DNA of 37,481 nt from Fluviicola sp. (GTDB lineage Bacteria > Bacteroidota > Bacteroidia > Flavobacteriales_D > Crocinitomicaceae): assembly GCA_021300395.1 (NCBI GenBank), contig JAJTEO010000001.1, forward strand, positions 1 through 37,481, written 5' to 3'. Made by a program: the position numbers and the translations under genes. Shown piece by piece: positions 16,681-26,245 of the stretch (positions are counted from its first letter, which is position 1; each line of letters starts with the position of its first letter). A model generated the notes under the pieces. That model did not search any database. It worked only from the letters and a program-made list of their open reading frames with translations, and was not told where the DNA came from.

Positions 16681-19572
16681 TTACAATTTTCTTGCAACTT
16701 CTGTTTCTTCGAATGCTTCCATGATATCTCCGGCTTTAATATCGTTGAATTTGTCAACATTTAAACCACATTCATAACCATGTTTCACTTCTTTCACATC
16801 GTCTTTGAAACGTTTTAATGAACCAAGAGATCCTGTGTGAATAACAATTCCATCACGGATAATTCTAATTCTAGAACTACGTTTGAAAATACCTTCTGTT
16901 ACGAAACATCCAGCAATTGTTCCAACTTTCGTTATATCGAATGTTTCTCTAATTTCTGCAGAACCAGTGATTTTTTCTTCGATATCAGGAGATAACATTC
17001 CTTCCATCGCAGCTTTAATCTCATCGATTGCTTTGTAGATTACAGAGTAAAGACGAATATCAATTTCTTCTTGATCTGCTAATTTACGAGCACCAGCTGA
17101 AGGTCTAACTTGGAAACCAATAATGATTGCATCAGATGCAGAAGCTAAGTTCACATCAGCTTCAGAGATAGCTCCAACACCTTTGTGTACTACTTTCACT
17201 TGAATTTCATCCGTTGATAAGTTCAATAATGAAGCTGATAATGCCTCAATTGAACCATCCACGTCACCTTTAACAATTACGTTCAACTCTTTAAAGTCTC
17301 CGATTGCTAAACGACGTCCAATCTCATCCAATGTGATATGTTTCGTTGTTCTTAATCCTTGCTCTCTGTGTAATTGCTCACGTTTAGTTGCGATGTTTTT
17401 CGCTTCTTTCTCGTCATCCATTACATAGAATTTATCACCTGCACTTGGTGCGCCATTGATACCTAAGATAGAAACTGGTTTTGCTGGTTCAGCTATTTTC
17501 AAACTTACTCCATGTTCATCATGCATCGCTCTTACACGACCATAATTTCTACCAACTAATACGATATCTCCAACTCTTAAAGTACCTGCTTCAACAAGCA
17601 TGTTTGTAACATAACCTTTTCCTTTATCCAAAGTAGATTCGATTACAGTACCAACCGCATTTTTGTTTGGATTTGCTTTTAAGTTCAACATTTCAGCTTC
17701 TAAAAGAACTTTTTCTAATAAAGCATCGATGTTTAAGTTTTTCTTAGCTGAAATCTCTTGGCATTGGTATTTACCACCCCAATCTTCAACTAAGATATTC
17801 ATTTGAGAAAGTTGTTCTCTAATTCTTTCTGGATTTGCACCGTCTTTATCAATCTTATTGATTGCAAAAACCATTGGTACGTTAGCTGCTTGAGCGTGAG
17901 AGATTGCCTCTTTCGTTTGTGGCATCACATCATCATCTGCTGCAACAATGATAATCGCAACGTCAGTTACTTGAGCACCACGAGCACGCATCGCTGTAAA
18001 GGCTTCGTGACCAGGTGTATCTAAGAACGTCATCTTACGACCATCTTTCAACGTTAACGAGTAAGCTCCGATGTGCTGAGTAATACCTCCAGCTTCACCT
18101 TCTGTTACATTCGCATTACGTAATTTATCTAATAAAGATGTTTTACCATGATCTACATGTCCCATTACCGTAATAATTGGTGGACGTGAAATCAAATCTT
18201 CTTCTCTATCTTCAACTTGAGGAATCGCCTCTTGAATATCTGCACTTACGAATTCTGCTTCAAAACCGAATTCATCTGCTATAATTTGAATTGTCTCAGC
18301 ATCTAAACGTTGATTAATTGAAGCAAAAATACCTAAAGACATACAAGCTGAAATAACTTGTGTAGGTGATACATTCATCATTGTTGCTAACTCAGAAACA
18401 GTTACGAATTCTGTTAACTTCAAGATGCTTGCTTCTAATTCAGTTTGATCTAACTCATCCTGACGTCTTTGTGCATTAACATCACGTTTAACTTTTCTAT
18501 TTTTAGAAGCTTTAGATTTAGTTCCTTTATTTGATAACCTCGCTAAAGTATCTTTAATCTCTTTTTGGATGTCTCTTTCGTTAATTTCAGGTTTAACAAA
18601 TTTCCCTCTATTAGCGTTATTTTGACCTCCTTTATAATTTGGAGAAACTGGTCTGTTTTGACCTGGACCACCTTGACCTGCTGGTCTATTTTGTCCTGGT
18701 GCATTTCCACCTTGTGTCCCTGGCGCATTTGTCCCTGGTTGACCTGCTTTCGTAGGATCAATTTTCTTGATACGTTTACGTTTCTTACGGTCATTTTGAT
18801 TTTGACCTGGTGCACCCGGTTTTCCTGGAGCTGTTTTTGGTTTAGAAACTGGTAATTCAATTCTACCTAATACAGTTGGTCCAGTTAATACTTTTCGTTC
18901 AACACGAATTGTTTCAATTTCTTTTGGAACAACAGGTTCAGCTTCTTTCGGTTCTTCTTTTGGTTCAACTTTCGCTTCAACTTTTGGAGTAGGAGCTGGA
19001 GTTGGTTTTTGAGGAACGTAAGGTGCTTTTTTCGGTTTTTCAAATTTCTTTTTGTCTGGACGAGTTTTTGTATTTAGTTTATCTAAATCAATCTTTCCAA
19101 CAATTTGAACTTGAACATCACCTTCACCTAATGTATGAGGTTCTACTGTTTTTTCAGAAACAACTTCTGGTGTTTTCTCAACACTTTCTTTTACTTCATT
19201 CGCTGGTTCAATAGAAGGTGTTTCTTCTTTTTTAACAGCTTGATTAACTGGAGCAACACTTTTAATGCGTTCAATTACATCATGATCAACTTCATCTTCA
19301 TCTTCAACTCTAGGAGCTTCATTTGGTTTTGAATCACGAATAGAGATTGTCTCTCTTTTCTCTCTTTTAACAGAAGTCAATTTTGACTGCTCTTTTAAAG
19401 TCTGATCTGCAGCAAATTGTTTTTGTAGAATATCAAAATGTTCGCCTTCCAATTTTGTATTTGGATTTGCGTCAATTGTTACTCCTTTGGAATGCAAGAA
19501 TTCAACTAATGTAGAAACTCCTACATTTAATTCTCCTGCTGCTTTTCCTAATCTTATCGGTTTTCCCGCCAT
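16681..19572 (-). CDS. infB: translation initiation factor IF-2
   Basis: IF-2 is the GTPase that brings initiator tRNA to the 30S subunit and promotes subunit joining. The G1 motif GHVDHGKT lies at about residues 469-476, DTPGHE (G3) and NKID (G4) follow, and the C-terminal domains that bind fMet-tRNA are complete. The N-terminal third is long, charged and low in complexity, with a Gly/Pro/Gln/Asn-rich stretch near 243-325. This is common in Bacteroidota and accounts for the length of 963 residues. An IF2_N-like helical segment begins the protein ([20 protein letters not shown]). It is the last gene of rimP-nusA-infB, 61 bp after nusA, and ends at a shared terminator. Confidence 0.97.
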   Translation of the reverse strand: MAGKPIRLGKAAGELNVGVSTLVEFLHSKGVTIDANPNTKLEGEHFDILQKQFAADQTLKEQSKLTSVKREKRETISIRDSKPNEAPRVEDEDEVDHDVIERIKSVAPVNQAVKKEETPSIEPANEVKESVEKTPEVVSEKTVEPHTLGEGDVQVQIVGKIDLDKLNTKTRPDKKKFEKPKKAPYVPQKPTPAPTPKVEAKVEPKEEPKEAEPVVPKEIETIRVERKVLTGPTVLGRIELPVSKPKTAPGKPGAPGQNQNDRKKRKRIKKIDPTKAGQPGTNAPGTQGGNAPGQNRPAGQGGPGQNRPVSPNYKGGQNNANRGKFVKPEINERDIQKEIKDTLARLSNKGTKSKASKNRKVKRDVNAQRRQDELDQTELEASILKLTEFVTVSELATMMNVSPTQVISACMSLGIFASINQRLDAETIQIIADEFGFEAEFVSADIQEAIPQVEDREEDLISRPPIITVMGHVDHGKTSLLDKLRNANVTEGEAGGITQHIGAYSLTLKDGRKMTFLDTPGHEAFTAMRARGAQVTDVAIIIVAADDDVMPQTKEAISHAQAANVPMVFAINKIDKDGANPERIREQLSQMNILVEDWGGKYQCQEISAKKNLNIDALLEKVLLEAEMLNLKANPNKNAVGTVIESTLDKGKGYVTNMLVEAGTLRVGDIVLVGRNYGRVRAMHDEHGVSLKIAEPAKPVSILGINGAPSAGDKFYVMDDEKEAKNIATKREQLHREQGLRTTKHITLDEIGRRLAIGDFKELNVIVKGDVDGSIEALSASLLNLSTDEIQVKVVHKGVGAISEADVNLASASDAIIIGFQVRPSAGARKLADQEEIDIRLYSVIYKAIDEIKAAMEGMLSPDIEEKITGSAEIRETFDITKVGTIAGCFVTEGIFKRSSRIRIIRDGIVIHTGSLGSLKRFKDDVKEVKHGYECGLNVDKFNDIKAGDIMEAFEETEVARKL

Positions 19573-19633
19573 ATAATTGTATGCGTCCTGTGTTAACTTA
19601 TTCAGTTTTCGTTGCTAAAGTAGTAAATTTTGA

Positions 19634-20872
19634 TTAATTGTCAAACTCAGCTCTTAGTATTCTAAATACTTCTTCGATTGTAACTTGCTCTAAATCTGTA
19701 CGTTTAACTAAGTCTTCAACACCTAATTCTAATACTGATTTTGCACTATCACAACCAACAGCTTTTAATTCGTCAATAATCCAGCTATCAATCTCATCAG
19801 CAAATTCTTCTAAATCAACATCATCGATATCAACTTCACCATCACGGTAAACATCTAATTCGTATCCAGTTAATTTACCTGCTAATTTAATATTGTGACC
19901 ACCACGACCAATTGCTAATGAAACTTGGTCTGGTTTTAAAAATACTTTTGCTCTTTTATCTTCTTCGTTGATTTCAACCGATGTAATTTTCGCTGGTGAA
20001 AGTGCGCGTTGAATAAATAATTGATTGTTGCTTGTGTAATTGATTACATCGATATTTTCGTTTTTCAACTCACGAACAATTCCGTGAATACGAGAACCTT
20101 TCATACCAACACATGCTCCTACTGGATCAATACGATCATCATAAGACTCAACTGCAACTTTCGCTCTTTCTCCTGGTTCACGAACGATACGTTTAATTGT
20201 AATCAATCCGTCGAATACTTCAGGAACTTCTAATTCAAATAATCTTTCTAAGAATTCAGGTGCTGTTCTAGATAAAATAATAACAGGGCTACTGTTACGC
20301 ATATCCACTTTCGCAACTACTGCACGAACAGCTTCACCTTTTTTGAAATAATCAGATGGAATTTGTTCTGATTTCGGTAACAATAATTCGTTTCCTTCAT
20401 CATCCAATACCATAATCTCTTTTTTCCATACTTGGTATACTTCTCCAGTAACGATTTCACCGATTCTTTCTTTGTATACTTTGTAAAGATTATCTTTCTC
20501 TAACTCCATGATTCTAGAAATCAAGTTTTGACGTAAAGAAAGAATGTTACGACGACCAAAGTCACCAAATGTAAACTCTTCTGTTACCTCTTCACCGATT
20601 TCAAAATCTGGCTCAATTTTCACTGCATCAGAATAAGCGATCTCCGTATTTTGATCTTCTACTTCTCCGTCAGCTACGATTTCTTTATTTACAAAGATTT
20701 GAACATCTCCTTTATCAATATTTACAATCACATCAATGTGCTCGTCTGTATTGAATTTTTTCTTCAACATTGCACGGAATACATCTTCCAAGACATGCTG
20801 CATTGTTGTTCTATCAATGCTTTTTAATTCTTTAAATTCCGAAAAAGATTCAACTAATTCAAGGCTATTCAT
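19634..20872 (-). CDS. nusA: transcription termination/antitermination factor NusA
   Basis: NusA binds RNA polymerase and RNA to modulate pausing, termination and antitermination. The 412 residues comprise the N-terminal polymerase-binding domain (1-130), an S1 domain (about 133-200, containing GEIVTGEVYQVWKKEI) and two KH domains (about 230-345, with GACVGMKGSRI and SLAIGRGGHNIKLA). A short helical tail follows. The acidic repeats of the enterobacterial protein are missing, as is usual in this phylum. It begins six bases after rimP. A terminator-like hairpin in the operon leader offers a possible route for NusA to control its own synthesis. Confidence 0.97.
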   Translation of the reverse strand: MNSLELVESFSEFKELKSIDRTTMQHVLEDVFRAMLKKKFNTDEHIDVIVNIDKGDVQIFVNKEIVADGEVEDQNTEIAYSDAVKIEPDFEIGEEVTEEFTFGDFGRRNILSLRQNLISRIMELEKDNLYKVYKERIGEIVTGEVYQVWKKEIMVLDDEGNELLLPKSEQIPSDYFKKGEAVRAVVAKVDMRNSSPVIILSRTAPEFLERLFELEVPEVFDGLITIKRIVREPGERAKVAVESYDDRIDPVGACVGMKGSRIHGIVRELKNENIDVINYTSNNQLFIQRALSPAKITSVEINEEDKRAKVFLKPDQVSLAIGRGGHNIKLAGKLTGYELDVYRDGEVDIDDVDLEEFADEIDSWIIDELKAVGCDSAKSVLELGVEDLVKRTDLEQVTIEEVFRILRAEFDN

Positions 20873-20878
20873 AAGTAC

Positions 20879-21355
20879 CTATTTAAATGAAATAACAATT
20901 TTTGTTTCTTTTATTTTATTCAAAGGTAGAACAAGTTGTTCCACAATGATTTCTTTTTTCTTTTTGCCTTCAGGAACTTCTGTTCGTGTTTGTTCAACAG
21001 TCAATTCAGTCGCTGTAGCAGCTTTCAAAACACCTTCCAATTTAGCTCCATCATTTAAAATGATTTCAACTTCTCTTTCGATGTTTTTAATGTATTGAGG
21101 CAAAACGCGCAAAGGTCTGTCGATTCCTGCAGATGAAACATGTAATTCAAAATCTTGCTCTTCTCTGTCTAAATTGTGTTCAACATTACGTGAAACAGAA
21201 ATGCAATCTTTTACAGAAACACCTCCTACATGTTTGTCGATCTCTACAGAAATTGAATTTGATTTTGAAATGGAAATATCTACAATAAACAACCCATTGT
21301 CTAACTCTGCAATGCGTTCGTTTACCAATTCCTCTACTAATTTTTTACTAATCAT
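20879..21355 (-). CDS. rimP: ribosome maturation factor RimP
   Basis: RimP assists late 30S subunit maturation. The 158-residue protein has the N-terminal alpha-beta domain and the conserved stretch ELHVSSAGIDRPL (about 80-92). An SH3-like C-terminal domain ends with IKETKIVISF. Its position as first gene before nusA and infB is the standard bacterial arrangement. The start codon lies eight bases after the T-run of a leader hairpin, so translation initiation and hairpin formation should affect each other. Confidence 0.95.
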   Translation of the reverse strand: MISKKLVEELVNERIAELDNGLFIVDISISKSNSISVEIDKHVGGVSVKDCISVSRNVEHNLDREEQDFELHVSSAGIDRPLRVLPQYIKNIEREVEIILNDGAKLEGVLKAATATELTVEQTRTEVPEGKKKKEIIVEQLVLPLNKIKETKIVISFK

Positions 21356-21362
21356 GCCTTAT

Positions 21363-21387
21363 AAAAAGAGGGGACCTCAGTCCCCTC
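21363..21387 (-). terminator. terminator-like hairpin in the rimP-nusA-infB leader (possible attenuator)
   Basis: On the minus strand the leader reads GAGGGGAC-TGAG-GTCCCCTC followed by five T. The 8-bp arms pair perfectly and are rich in G/C, which is striking in this AT-rich DNA. It lies between a strong promoter (21416-21445) and the rimP ATG (21355-21353), with no gene before it on this strand to terminate. It has every feature of an intrinsic terminator placed inside the operon leader. Whether it regulates the operon is inference. Confidence 0.8.
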
Positions 21388-21415
21388 ATTTGTTCATTTC
21401 TAAATAACGATGGTG

Positions 21416-21445
21416 CAAATATACGATTTCTTTTTTAATTATCAA
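21416..21445 (-). promoter_or_regulatory. promoter of rimP-nusA-infB
   Basis: On the minus strand, TTG (21445-21443) is separated by exactly 19 bases from TATATTTG (21423-21416). This is a full match to the Bacteroidota housekeeping consensus. The expected start is about six bases further on, which gives a leader of about 55 bases containing the hairpin. Confidence 0.85.
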
Positions 21446-21508
21446 GTGTTTAATGAAAAATGAGTTTAATTTAATCTTTTAATAACAAACTATATAGTTA
21501 CGTTTTCT

Positions 21509-21538
21509 TTGACTATTCAATAAAAAAAAGCAATTTTG
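21509..21538 (+). promoter_or_regulatory. candidate promoter of the msrC operon
   Basis: TTG (21509-21511) is followed after 19 bases by CAATTTTG (21531-21538), one mismatch from TAnnTTTG. It diverges from the rimP promoter about 60 bp away and lies 17 bases before the msrC ATG. Confidence 0.6.
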
Positions 21539-21555
21539 TTCTAAAATATTTAAGG

Positions 21556-22035
21556 ATGGCAGAAGATTTACAAATTACTTCAATTACGAAAGCGGAAAAA
21601 TACAAGGAAATCATTCCTCAGATAAAAGCGTTAGTTGAAGGTGAATCAGATTTAATTGCAAATCTAGCAAACGTTACTGCCGCTTTGAAACAAACGTTTG
21701 ATTTCTTTTGGGTTGGGTTTTATATCGTAAAGAATGATGAATTGGTACTAGGTCCATTTCAAGGTCCAATCGCTTGTACTCGAATTAAAAAAGGAAAGGG
21801 TGTTTGTGGACATGTTTTTGAAACAAAGAATACTGCTCTTGTTCCAGATGTAGATGCATTTCCAGGTCATATTGCTTGTAGTTCCTTGTCGAAAAGTGAA
21901 ATAGTCGTACCTTTGTTGCGAAATAACGAAGTACTTGCTGTTTTGGATGTAGACAGTGATTCACTGAATGATTTTGATGAGATTGATGAATTGAATTTAA
22001 CAGCTTTATGCACATGGCTTTCAGATCGTTTTTAG
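21556..22035 (+). CDS. msrC: free methionine-(R)-sulfoxide reductase, GAF domain
   Basis: The 159-residue single GAF domain carries the three reductase cysteines: C74 (IACTRI), C84 (KGVCGH) and C108 (HIACSS). These match E. coli MsrC C84, C94 and C118 with a constant offset of ten. The enzyme reduces free L-methionine-(R)-sulfoxide to methionine using thioredoxin, repairing oxidised amino acid in the cytosol. It has the expected length and is the first gene of a plus-strand run. The next gene begins 28 bases before its stop, indicating translational coupling with an envelope lipoprotein, an unexpected partner. Confidence 0.93.
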   Translation: MAEDLQITSITKAEKYKEIIPQIKALVEGESDLIANLANVTAALKQTFDFFWVGFYIVKNDELVLGPFQGPIACTRIKKGKGVCGHVFETKNTALVPDVDAFPGHIACSSLSKSEIVVPLLRNNEVLAVLDVDSDSLNDFDEIDELNLTALCTWLSDRF

Positions 22036-23588
22036 TTTTTGGAATACTCTTAATTCTCGCTTCGTGTGCCCAAATTGGGACGTTGTCAGGTGGTGAAAAA
22101 GATGAAATTGCTCCAAAACCGATTGAAAGTAAAGTCGAACCGTTAAATGGTTCAACTTATTTTATGTCAAAAACGGTTACCATTCCTTTTGATGAATACA
22201 TTAAATTAAACAATCCGACAGACAATATTTTAATTGTTCCACCACATGCAAAAATTGAGGCGAGTTTACATAAGAAAAACCTGATTTTAAACTGGAAAGA
22301 TACTTTAGAGGAAAACACGACTTATACCATTTATTTAAATAGAGCTGTTAAAGACATTAGGGAAGGTAAAGATTCATTGATGCAATATGTTTTTTCCACA
22401 GGTGCTTTTATAGATTCACTTTCTTACAAGGTAAATGTTGTAGATGCTTTTTCAAATGCACCGATATCAGGATGTTTAGTTGCTTTATATGAAAATAAGA
22501 TAGACTCTGTTTTACCAACGTATTTTTCACAAACTGATAAAACGGGATGGGCAAGTATAAAATACATTAAAAAAGGTGCCTACTCGTTGATTGCTTTTGA
22601 AGATAAAAACAAAGATTTGCTGTATCAAAAAACGGAACGTATTGCTTTACGATCTAATAAAATATTAATCGATTCCTCAAGTGTTGATTCATCTCGATTG
22701 CGTTTATTTTCTCCAGAATTACCTCCCAACATTACAAGTTTAAAATACCAAGCACCGGGATTATTCGAATTAGAAGCAAATCGTTCTATTGATAATGCGA
22801 ACATTTATTTGAATCGAAAAAAATTAAATACTTCTGAATTCAAATTTCTGAATGATCATAAGTTCACATTTCTCCATTCAGTAAAAGATACAAGTATTAA
22901 AACCCTTGAAGTTATTGTTCAAAATGAACTAATAAATGATACTATTTCACTTCGAATTTTAGAAAAAGAAAAACTGGGAAAAACGAAAATCGCTAACAAT
23001 CTAGAGAACTTAAGTTTATACGAGAAAGATACCTTGAGATTAAACTTTACGGATCAAATCTTAAAAACGAATGCTTCACAGTTTCATTTAAAAAACAAAA
23101 AAGATTCATCTGAAGTTAAGATTGATAAAATTGAAGAAAATCAAAATTACTTATCAATCATTTTCTCAAAAAAAGGGTTGAAAGATGTTCTTTTAAAAGT
23201 TGATACAAACGGAATTGAATTGAAAGATTCACAACTAAAAGATACTATCAAACTGGATTTCACGATCAAAGAAGAAAAGGAATTTGGGGCGATTAATTTA
23301 GATGCTTCATTGTATACTCAACCAATTGTTGTTGAAGTATTGAATGGTGAAACAGTAGTTAAAACGTTACATTTTTCTTCAGGAGGAAAAAAATTAATCG
23401 AACGTTTGGAACCTGCAGATTATAAATTTAGAGTCATTATAGATCAAAATAAAAATGGAAAATGGGATACAGGTGATTTCAATTCGAAAATACAACCTGA
23501 AGAAATACATCTATTTTTAGAAGCAACAAAAGTACGAGCAAATTGGGAGATTGATTTGAAATTAATTCCGAAAAAAGCAAATGAATGA
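22008..23588 (+). CDS. Big_5 (Ig-like) domain lipoprotein
   Basis: A lipoprotein signal with lipobox LASC (C20) is followed by the typical opening AQIGTLSGGEKDEIAPKPI. A Big_5/SbsA-type Ig-like domain lies at about residues 35-130 (PLNGSTYF to YVFSTGAFID). The middle carries a carboxypeptidase-regulatory-like segment (about 140-215), and the C-terminal region ends with an EF-hand-like loop, D479-x-N481-x-N483-G with D487 and D490. This is a common Bacteroidota outer-envelope architecture without an assigned function. The start may be ATG 22008 or 22014. It overlaps msrC by 28 bp and the next gene by 8 bp, so it belongs to the operon. Confidence 0.82.
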   Translation: MHMAFRSFLVFGILLILASCAQIGTLSGGEKDEIAPKPIESKVEPLNGSTYFMSKTVTIPFDEYIKLNNPTDNILIVPPHAKIEASLHKKNLILNWKDTLEENTTYTIYLNRAVKDIREGKDSLMQYVFSTGAFIDSLSYKVNVVDAFSNAPISGCLVALYENKIDSVLPTYFSQTDKTGWASIKYIKKGAYSLIAFEDKNKDLLYQKTERIALRSNKILIDSSSVDSSRLRLFSPELPPNITSLKYQAPGLFELEANRSIDNANIYLNRKKLNTSEFKFLNDHKFTFLHSVKDTSIKTLEVIVQNELINDTISLRILEKEKLGKTKIANNLENLSLYEKDTLRLNFTDQILKTNASQFHLKNKKDSSEVKIDKIEENQNYLSIIFSKKGLKDVLLKVDTNGIELKDSQLKDTIKLDFTIKEEKEFGAINLDASLYTQPIVVEVLNGETVVKTLHFSSGGKKLIERLEPADYKFRVIIDQNKNGKWDTGDFNSKIQPEEIHLFLEATKVRANWEIDLKLIPKKANE

Positions 23589-24750
23589 GGAACTTCAATT
23601 CCAAAAAGCATTTAGTCAGTGGAAAATATGGATTGCCATTTTCCTTGGTGTTTCCATTGCTTCTTGGATGATTTATAGAAGTTTACATCAACAAAATTTT
23701 ATTGAAACAGCTCCTTTAAAAGGAAATTACAATTGGGTAGATGCCAATCATAATCAGATTGTAGATTCTTCAAATCCTGCTGAATTTCAACTTACCGAAA
23801 AAGGGAATTACAAAATTGAAACACTTTCGGACACGTTGGGAATGATTCATTGGACATACGCCTCCTTCTTTTGGTTAATCTGTGCTCTCCTTTTTATGGT
23901 TGGACGAGATTTCTTCTATATTTTAAGAATTCGAATTTTGACTAAAAAGCAATTATCATGGAAACAATGTTTTAATGTGATTATGATTTGGGAATTTGCT
24001 TCTGCCTTATCACCTGGAGTTGTTGGTGGAACTACCGTAGCGATGTTTATTCTCAAAAAGGAAAAAATTGACTTAGGACGTTCAACAGCAATAGTGATGG
24101 TAACGGCAGTGATGGATAATCTATTTTATTTATTACTGATACCTTTTGTTTTTATTTTCATCAGTCAAGATCAACTTTTTCCAACTCATTTTGCGGCTTC
24201 TAAAAGTGTCGAATTTGTTTTTTGGACTGGTTTTGGAATAAAATTGTTGTTGTGTCTTTTCATTATTTTCAGCTTGTTTATCTTTCCAAAAGTATGTGTT
24301 CGACTTTTACAAATTGTCTTTTCACTTCCAGTTTTAAACAAATGGAAATCATTCGCGGATAAAACGGGTATCGAATTGGAAATGGCTTCTGCAGCTTTTA
24401 AAAAAGAGAAAATTGGATTTTGGATATCTGCCTTAGGAGCTACGTTTCTTAGTTGGATTTCTAGATATTTAGTCATTAGTTGTATTTTAAATGCGTTTAT
24501 CGAATTAGACTTTTTACAAAATATACTGTTATTGGGTAAGCAAATCGTATTGTGGCTATTGATGATGATTAGTCCGACACCTGGAGGAAGTGGAGTAGCA
24601 GAATATGCTTTTGGTGAATTGATGATTTCTTTCAGTCGTTCAACCTTATTAATTGCTGCTTTGGCTTTACTTTGGCGTTTGATTTCGTACTTTCCATATC
24701 TTATAATTGGAGCAATAATTTTACCACGTTGGCTTAGAAAAAAGAACTAA
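23581..24750 (+). CDS. lysylphosphatidylglycerol-synthase-TM-like (flippase-like) membrane protein
   Basis: The 389-residue protein has about eight membrane helices. It carries the motifs of the LPG_synthase_TM/UPF0104 family: FASALSPGVVGGTTVAMFILKK and, near the end, SPTPGGSGVAEYAFGEL. These domains flip lipid-linked substrates or aminoacylated lipids; no aminoacyl-transferase domain is fused here, so the substrate is unknown. Between helix 1 (about 16-33) and helix 2 (about 93-111) is an extracytoplasmic insert of about 58 residues with a D54-x-N56-x-N58 and D62 loop resembling a calcium-binding loop. It overlaps the Big_5 lipoprotein gene by 8 bp and is followed after 2 bp by the hydrolase gene. 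Confidence 0.82.
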   Translation: MNEELQFQKAFSQWKIWIAIFLGVSIASWMIYRSLHQQNFIETAPLKGNYNWVDANHNQIVDSSNPAEFQLTEKGNYKIETLSDTLGMIHWTYASFFWLICALLFMVGRDFFYILRIRILTKKQLSWKQCFNVIMIWEFASALSPGVVGGTTVAMFILKKEKIDLGRSTAIVMVTAVMDNLFYLLLIPFVFIFISQDQLFPTHFAASKSVEFVFWTGFGIKLLLCLFIIFSLFIFPKVCVRLLQIVFSLPVLNKWKSFADKTGIELEMASAAFKKEKIGFWISALGATFLSWISRYLVISCILNAFIELDFLQNILLLGKQIVLWLLMMISPTPGGSGVAEYAFGELMISFSRSTLLIAALALLWRLISYFPYLIIGAIILPRWLRKKN

Positions 24751-24752
24751 AT

Positions 24753-26189
24753 ATGAAAAAATTAGTAGTATTATTTTTGTTTTTCCAATTGGTTGGTTTT
24801 TCTCAAGAAATCCCAAAAGATTCTTCGTTTATCAAACATACTTTTCTTGAAACCGGAGGTTTAGTATCTTATTATTTTTGGGAAGAAGACAGTTTGGGAT
24901 ATATAATCAATTCAAAAGTAGACAAGCCTTACTTGAAAAATTACAAGATTTTATTTCATGATCGATGGAAAACAAAATCAGAAGTGAATTCAGAGCAACT
25001 TCAACGAATTATTAATGCATTTGCTCATGATGTAACAGGAGAAAAAGAACGTTCACATTTTGAATTCAAAGATTCAATTCATAAAGAAAAGTATACAGTT
25101 GGTTTAAAACGTGTTATTTCAGAAAACTCAGAAAGTGTCTTTTTTATTCGAACGAATACAACTTGGAAAAGTAGAGTAGGGAAGAAAGTAACTTATTTTT
25201 CAATAGATAAAAACAATCGTTTAAAATATATCAAGTCGAGTGATTCAGTGATTCTTGAGAAATTGAATGTAAAAAGTATGGCAAATGGTCAATATGTCAT
25301 TTTTTCTTATTTAAAAAATAACGATGAGATCAAAGATCAACAAATTTTCAGCTATCAAGGAGAAGATGTCACGACTTTTTTCAAAGAAAATAAAACGATG
25401 CAAGCCGATCGAGTGATGGTTTTCATCAATGGTTATCGAGGTCCAACAAGAGAAAAAGATGAAACAGACCATTTAGTGATTTCAAAAGATCGTTACCGTT
25501 ATTGGTTTAAAATAGATGATCACTTCATTGAAACATTAAAACCTTCTAAGGCTTATTATTTAGATGGCAGTATGAGTATCAAAACATCCAATCATCGATC
25601 AATGTTGAATTTCATCAAGAGTTTTGCATTGTCGACCTATGTTTTTAGAAAGAAAAAAGCACGAGATAATTACAAGCGATTAAATACCGAACAAAATTTA
25701 GCTGGTTTTGAGCGCAGGATAGATTATGGTAAAATTGGGGGAGAAGCATTGTTAACAGCCTTGTGTAATTCACCAGCTTGTCAGAATACGATTGATACGA
25801 TTGATATTGTTTGTCACAGCATGGGTTATGCTTATACACTCGGTATGATTGAGTCGTTAAAAGGGAAAGTTGTATTTGGAAGGATATATATATTAGCCCC
25901 CGAAAATGCTTGTCAAGAAGGAGCAGATTGGTCGCAATTTGAACAAGTTTGGCAATACGGAAGTAATTTAGGAGAAAAAGATGCTGATCCACTTTGGGAA
26001 CAAGATGGAATTGCACCTCAATGTGCAGTGAAAGGAATTGAGAAATTAGATCCAACAAAAGGAGGGAGGGCATTTTTCCCAAAAGATTGGAAACGCAAGA
26101 ACTTTGTAGATAGTCATATGCTCTACAACTTCGATTGGATTTTTGAACAAATTACAAAAGGTCAGGTTGGATTTATTGGGAAATATTAG
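24753..26189 (+). CDS. exported protein with alpha/beta-hydrolase features
   Basis: A signal peptide (KKLVVLFLFFQLVGFSQ, likely cleaved near residue 18-19) leads to a 478-residue protein. The N-terminal half (to about 215) is beta-rich and of unknown family. The C-terminal half begins with VMVFINGYRG (about 222-231), similar to the oxyanion-hole start of lipases. It contains a nucleophile elbow C354-H-S356-M-G358, close to the GxSxG pattern with Cys in the first place. A histidine in DSHMLYNF near the C-terminus could complete the triad. A secreted or periplasmic esterase or lipase is the best guess; family assignment is not certain. It is the last gene of the msrC operon and ends at a strong terminator. 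Confidence 0.68.
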   Translation: MKKLVVLFLFFQLVGFSQEIPKDSSFIKHTFLETGGLVSYYFWEEDSLGYIINSKVDKPYLKNYKILFHDRWKTKSEVNSEQLQRIINAFAHDVTGEKERSHFEFKDSIHKEKYTVGLKRVISENSESVFFIRTNTTWKSRVGKKVTYFSIDKNNRLKYIKSSDSVILEKLNVKSMANGQYVIFSYLKNNDEIKDQQIFSYQGEDVTTFFKENKTMQADRVMVFINGYRGPTREKDETDHLVISKDRYRYWFKIDDHFIETLKPSKAYYLDGSMSIKTSNHRSMLNFIKSFALSTYVFRKKKARDNYKRLNTEQNLAGFERRIDYGKIGGEALLTALCNSPACQNTIDTIDIVCHSMGYAYTLGMIESLKGKVVFGRIYILAPENACQEGADWSQFEQVWQYGSNLGEKDADPLWEQDGIAPQCAVKGIEKLDPTKGGRAFFPKDWKRKNFVDSHMLYNFDWIFEQITKGQVGFIGKY

Positions 26190-26197
26190 ATATAAAA

Positions 26198-26224
26198 AAA
26201 ACCGAGAAGTTAATTCTCGGTTTT
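26198..26224. terminator. bidirectional intrinsic terminator
   Basis: AAAACCGAGAA (26198-26208) and TTCTCGGTTTT (26214-26224) form a perfect 11-bp stem with a 5-base loop. It separates the plus-strand hydrolase gene from convergent metK. Confidence 0.93.
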
Positions 26225-26245
26225 AATATTTTAAAAACTCAGATC

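Noticed and set aside
18543-18860. Minus-strand 105-residue open frame inside infB
   Set aside because: It is an out-of-frame reading of the low-complexity part of infB, with Lys/Gln/Val runs and no family features.
25645-26082. Minus-strand 145-residue open frame inside the hydrolase gene
   Set aside because: It lies antisense to a gene with signal peptide and motifs, has no recognisable domain, and no promoter.
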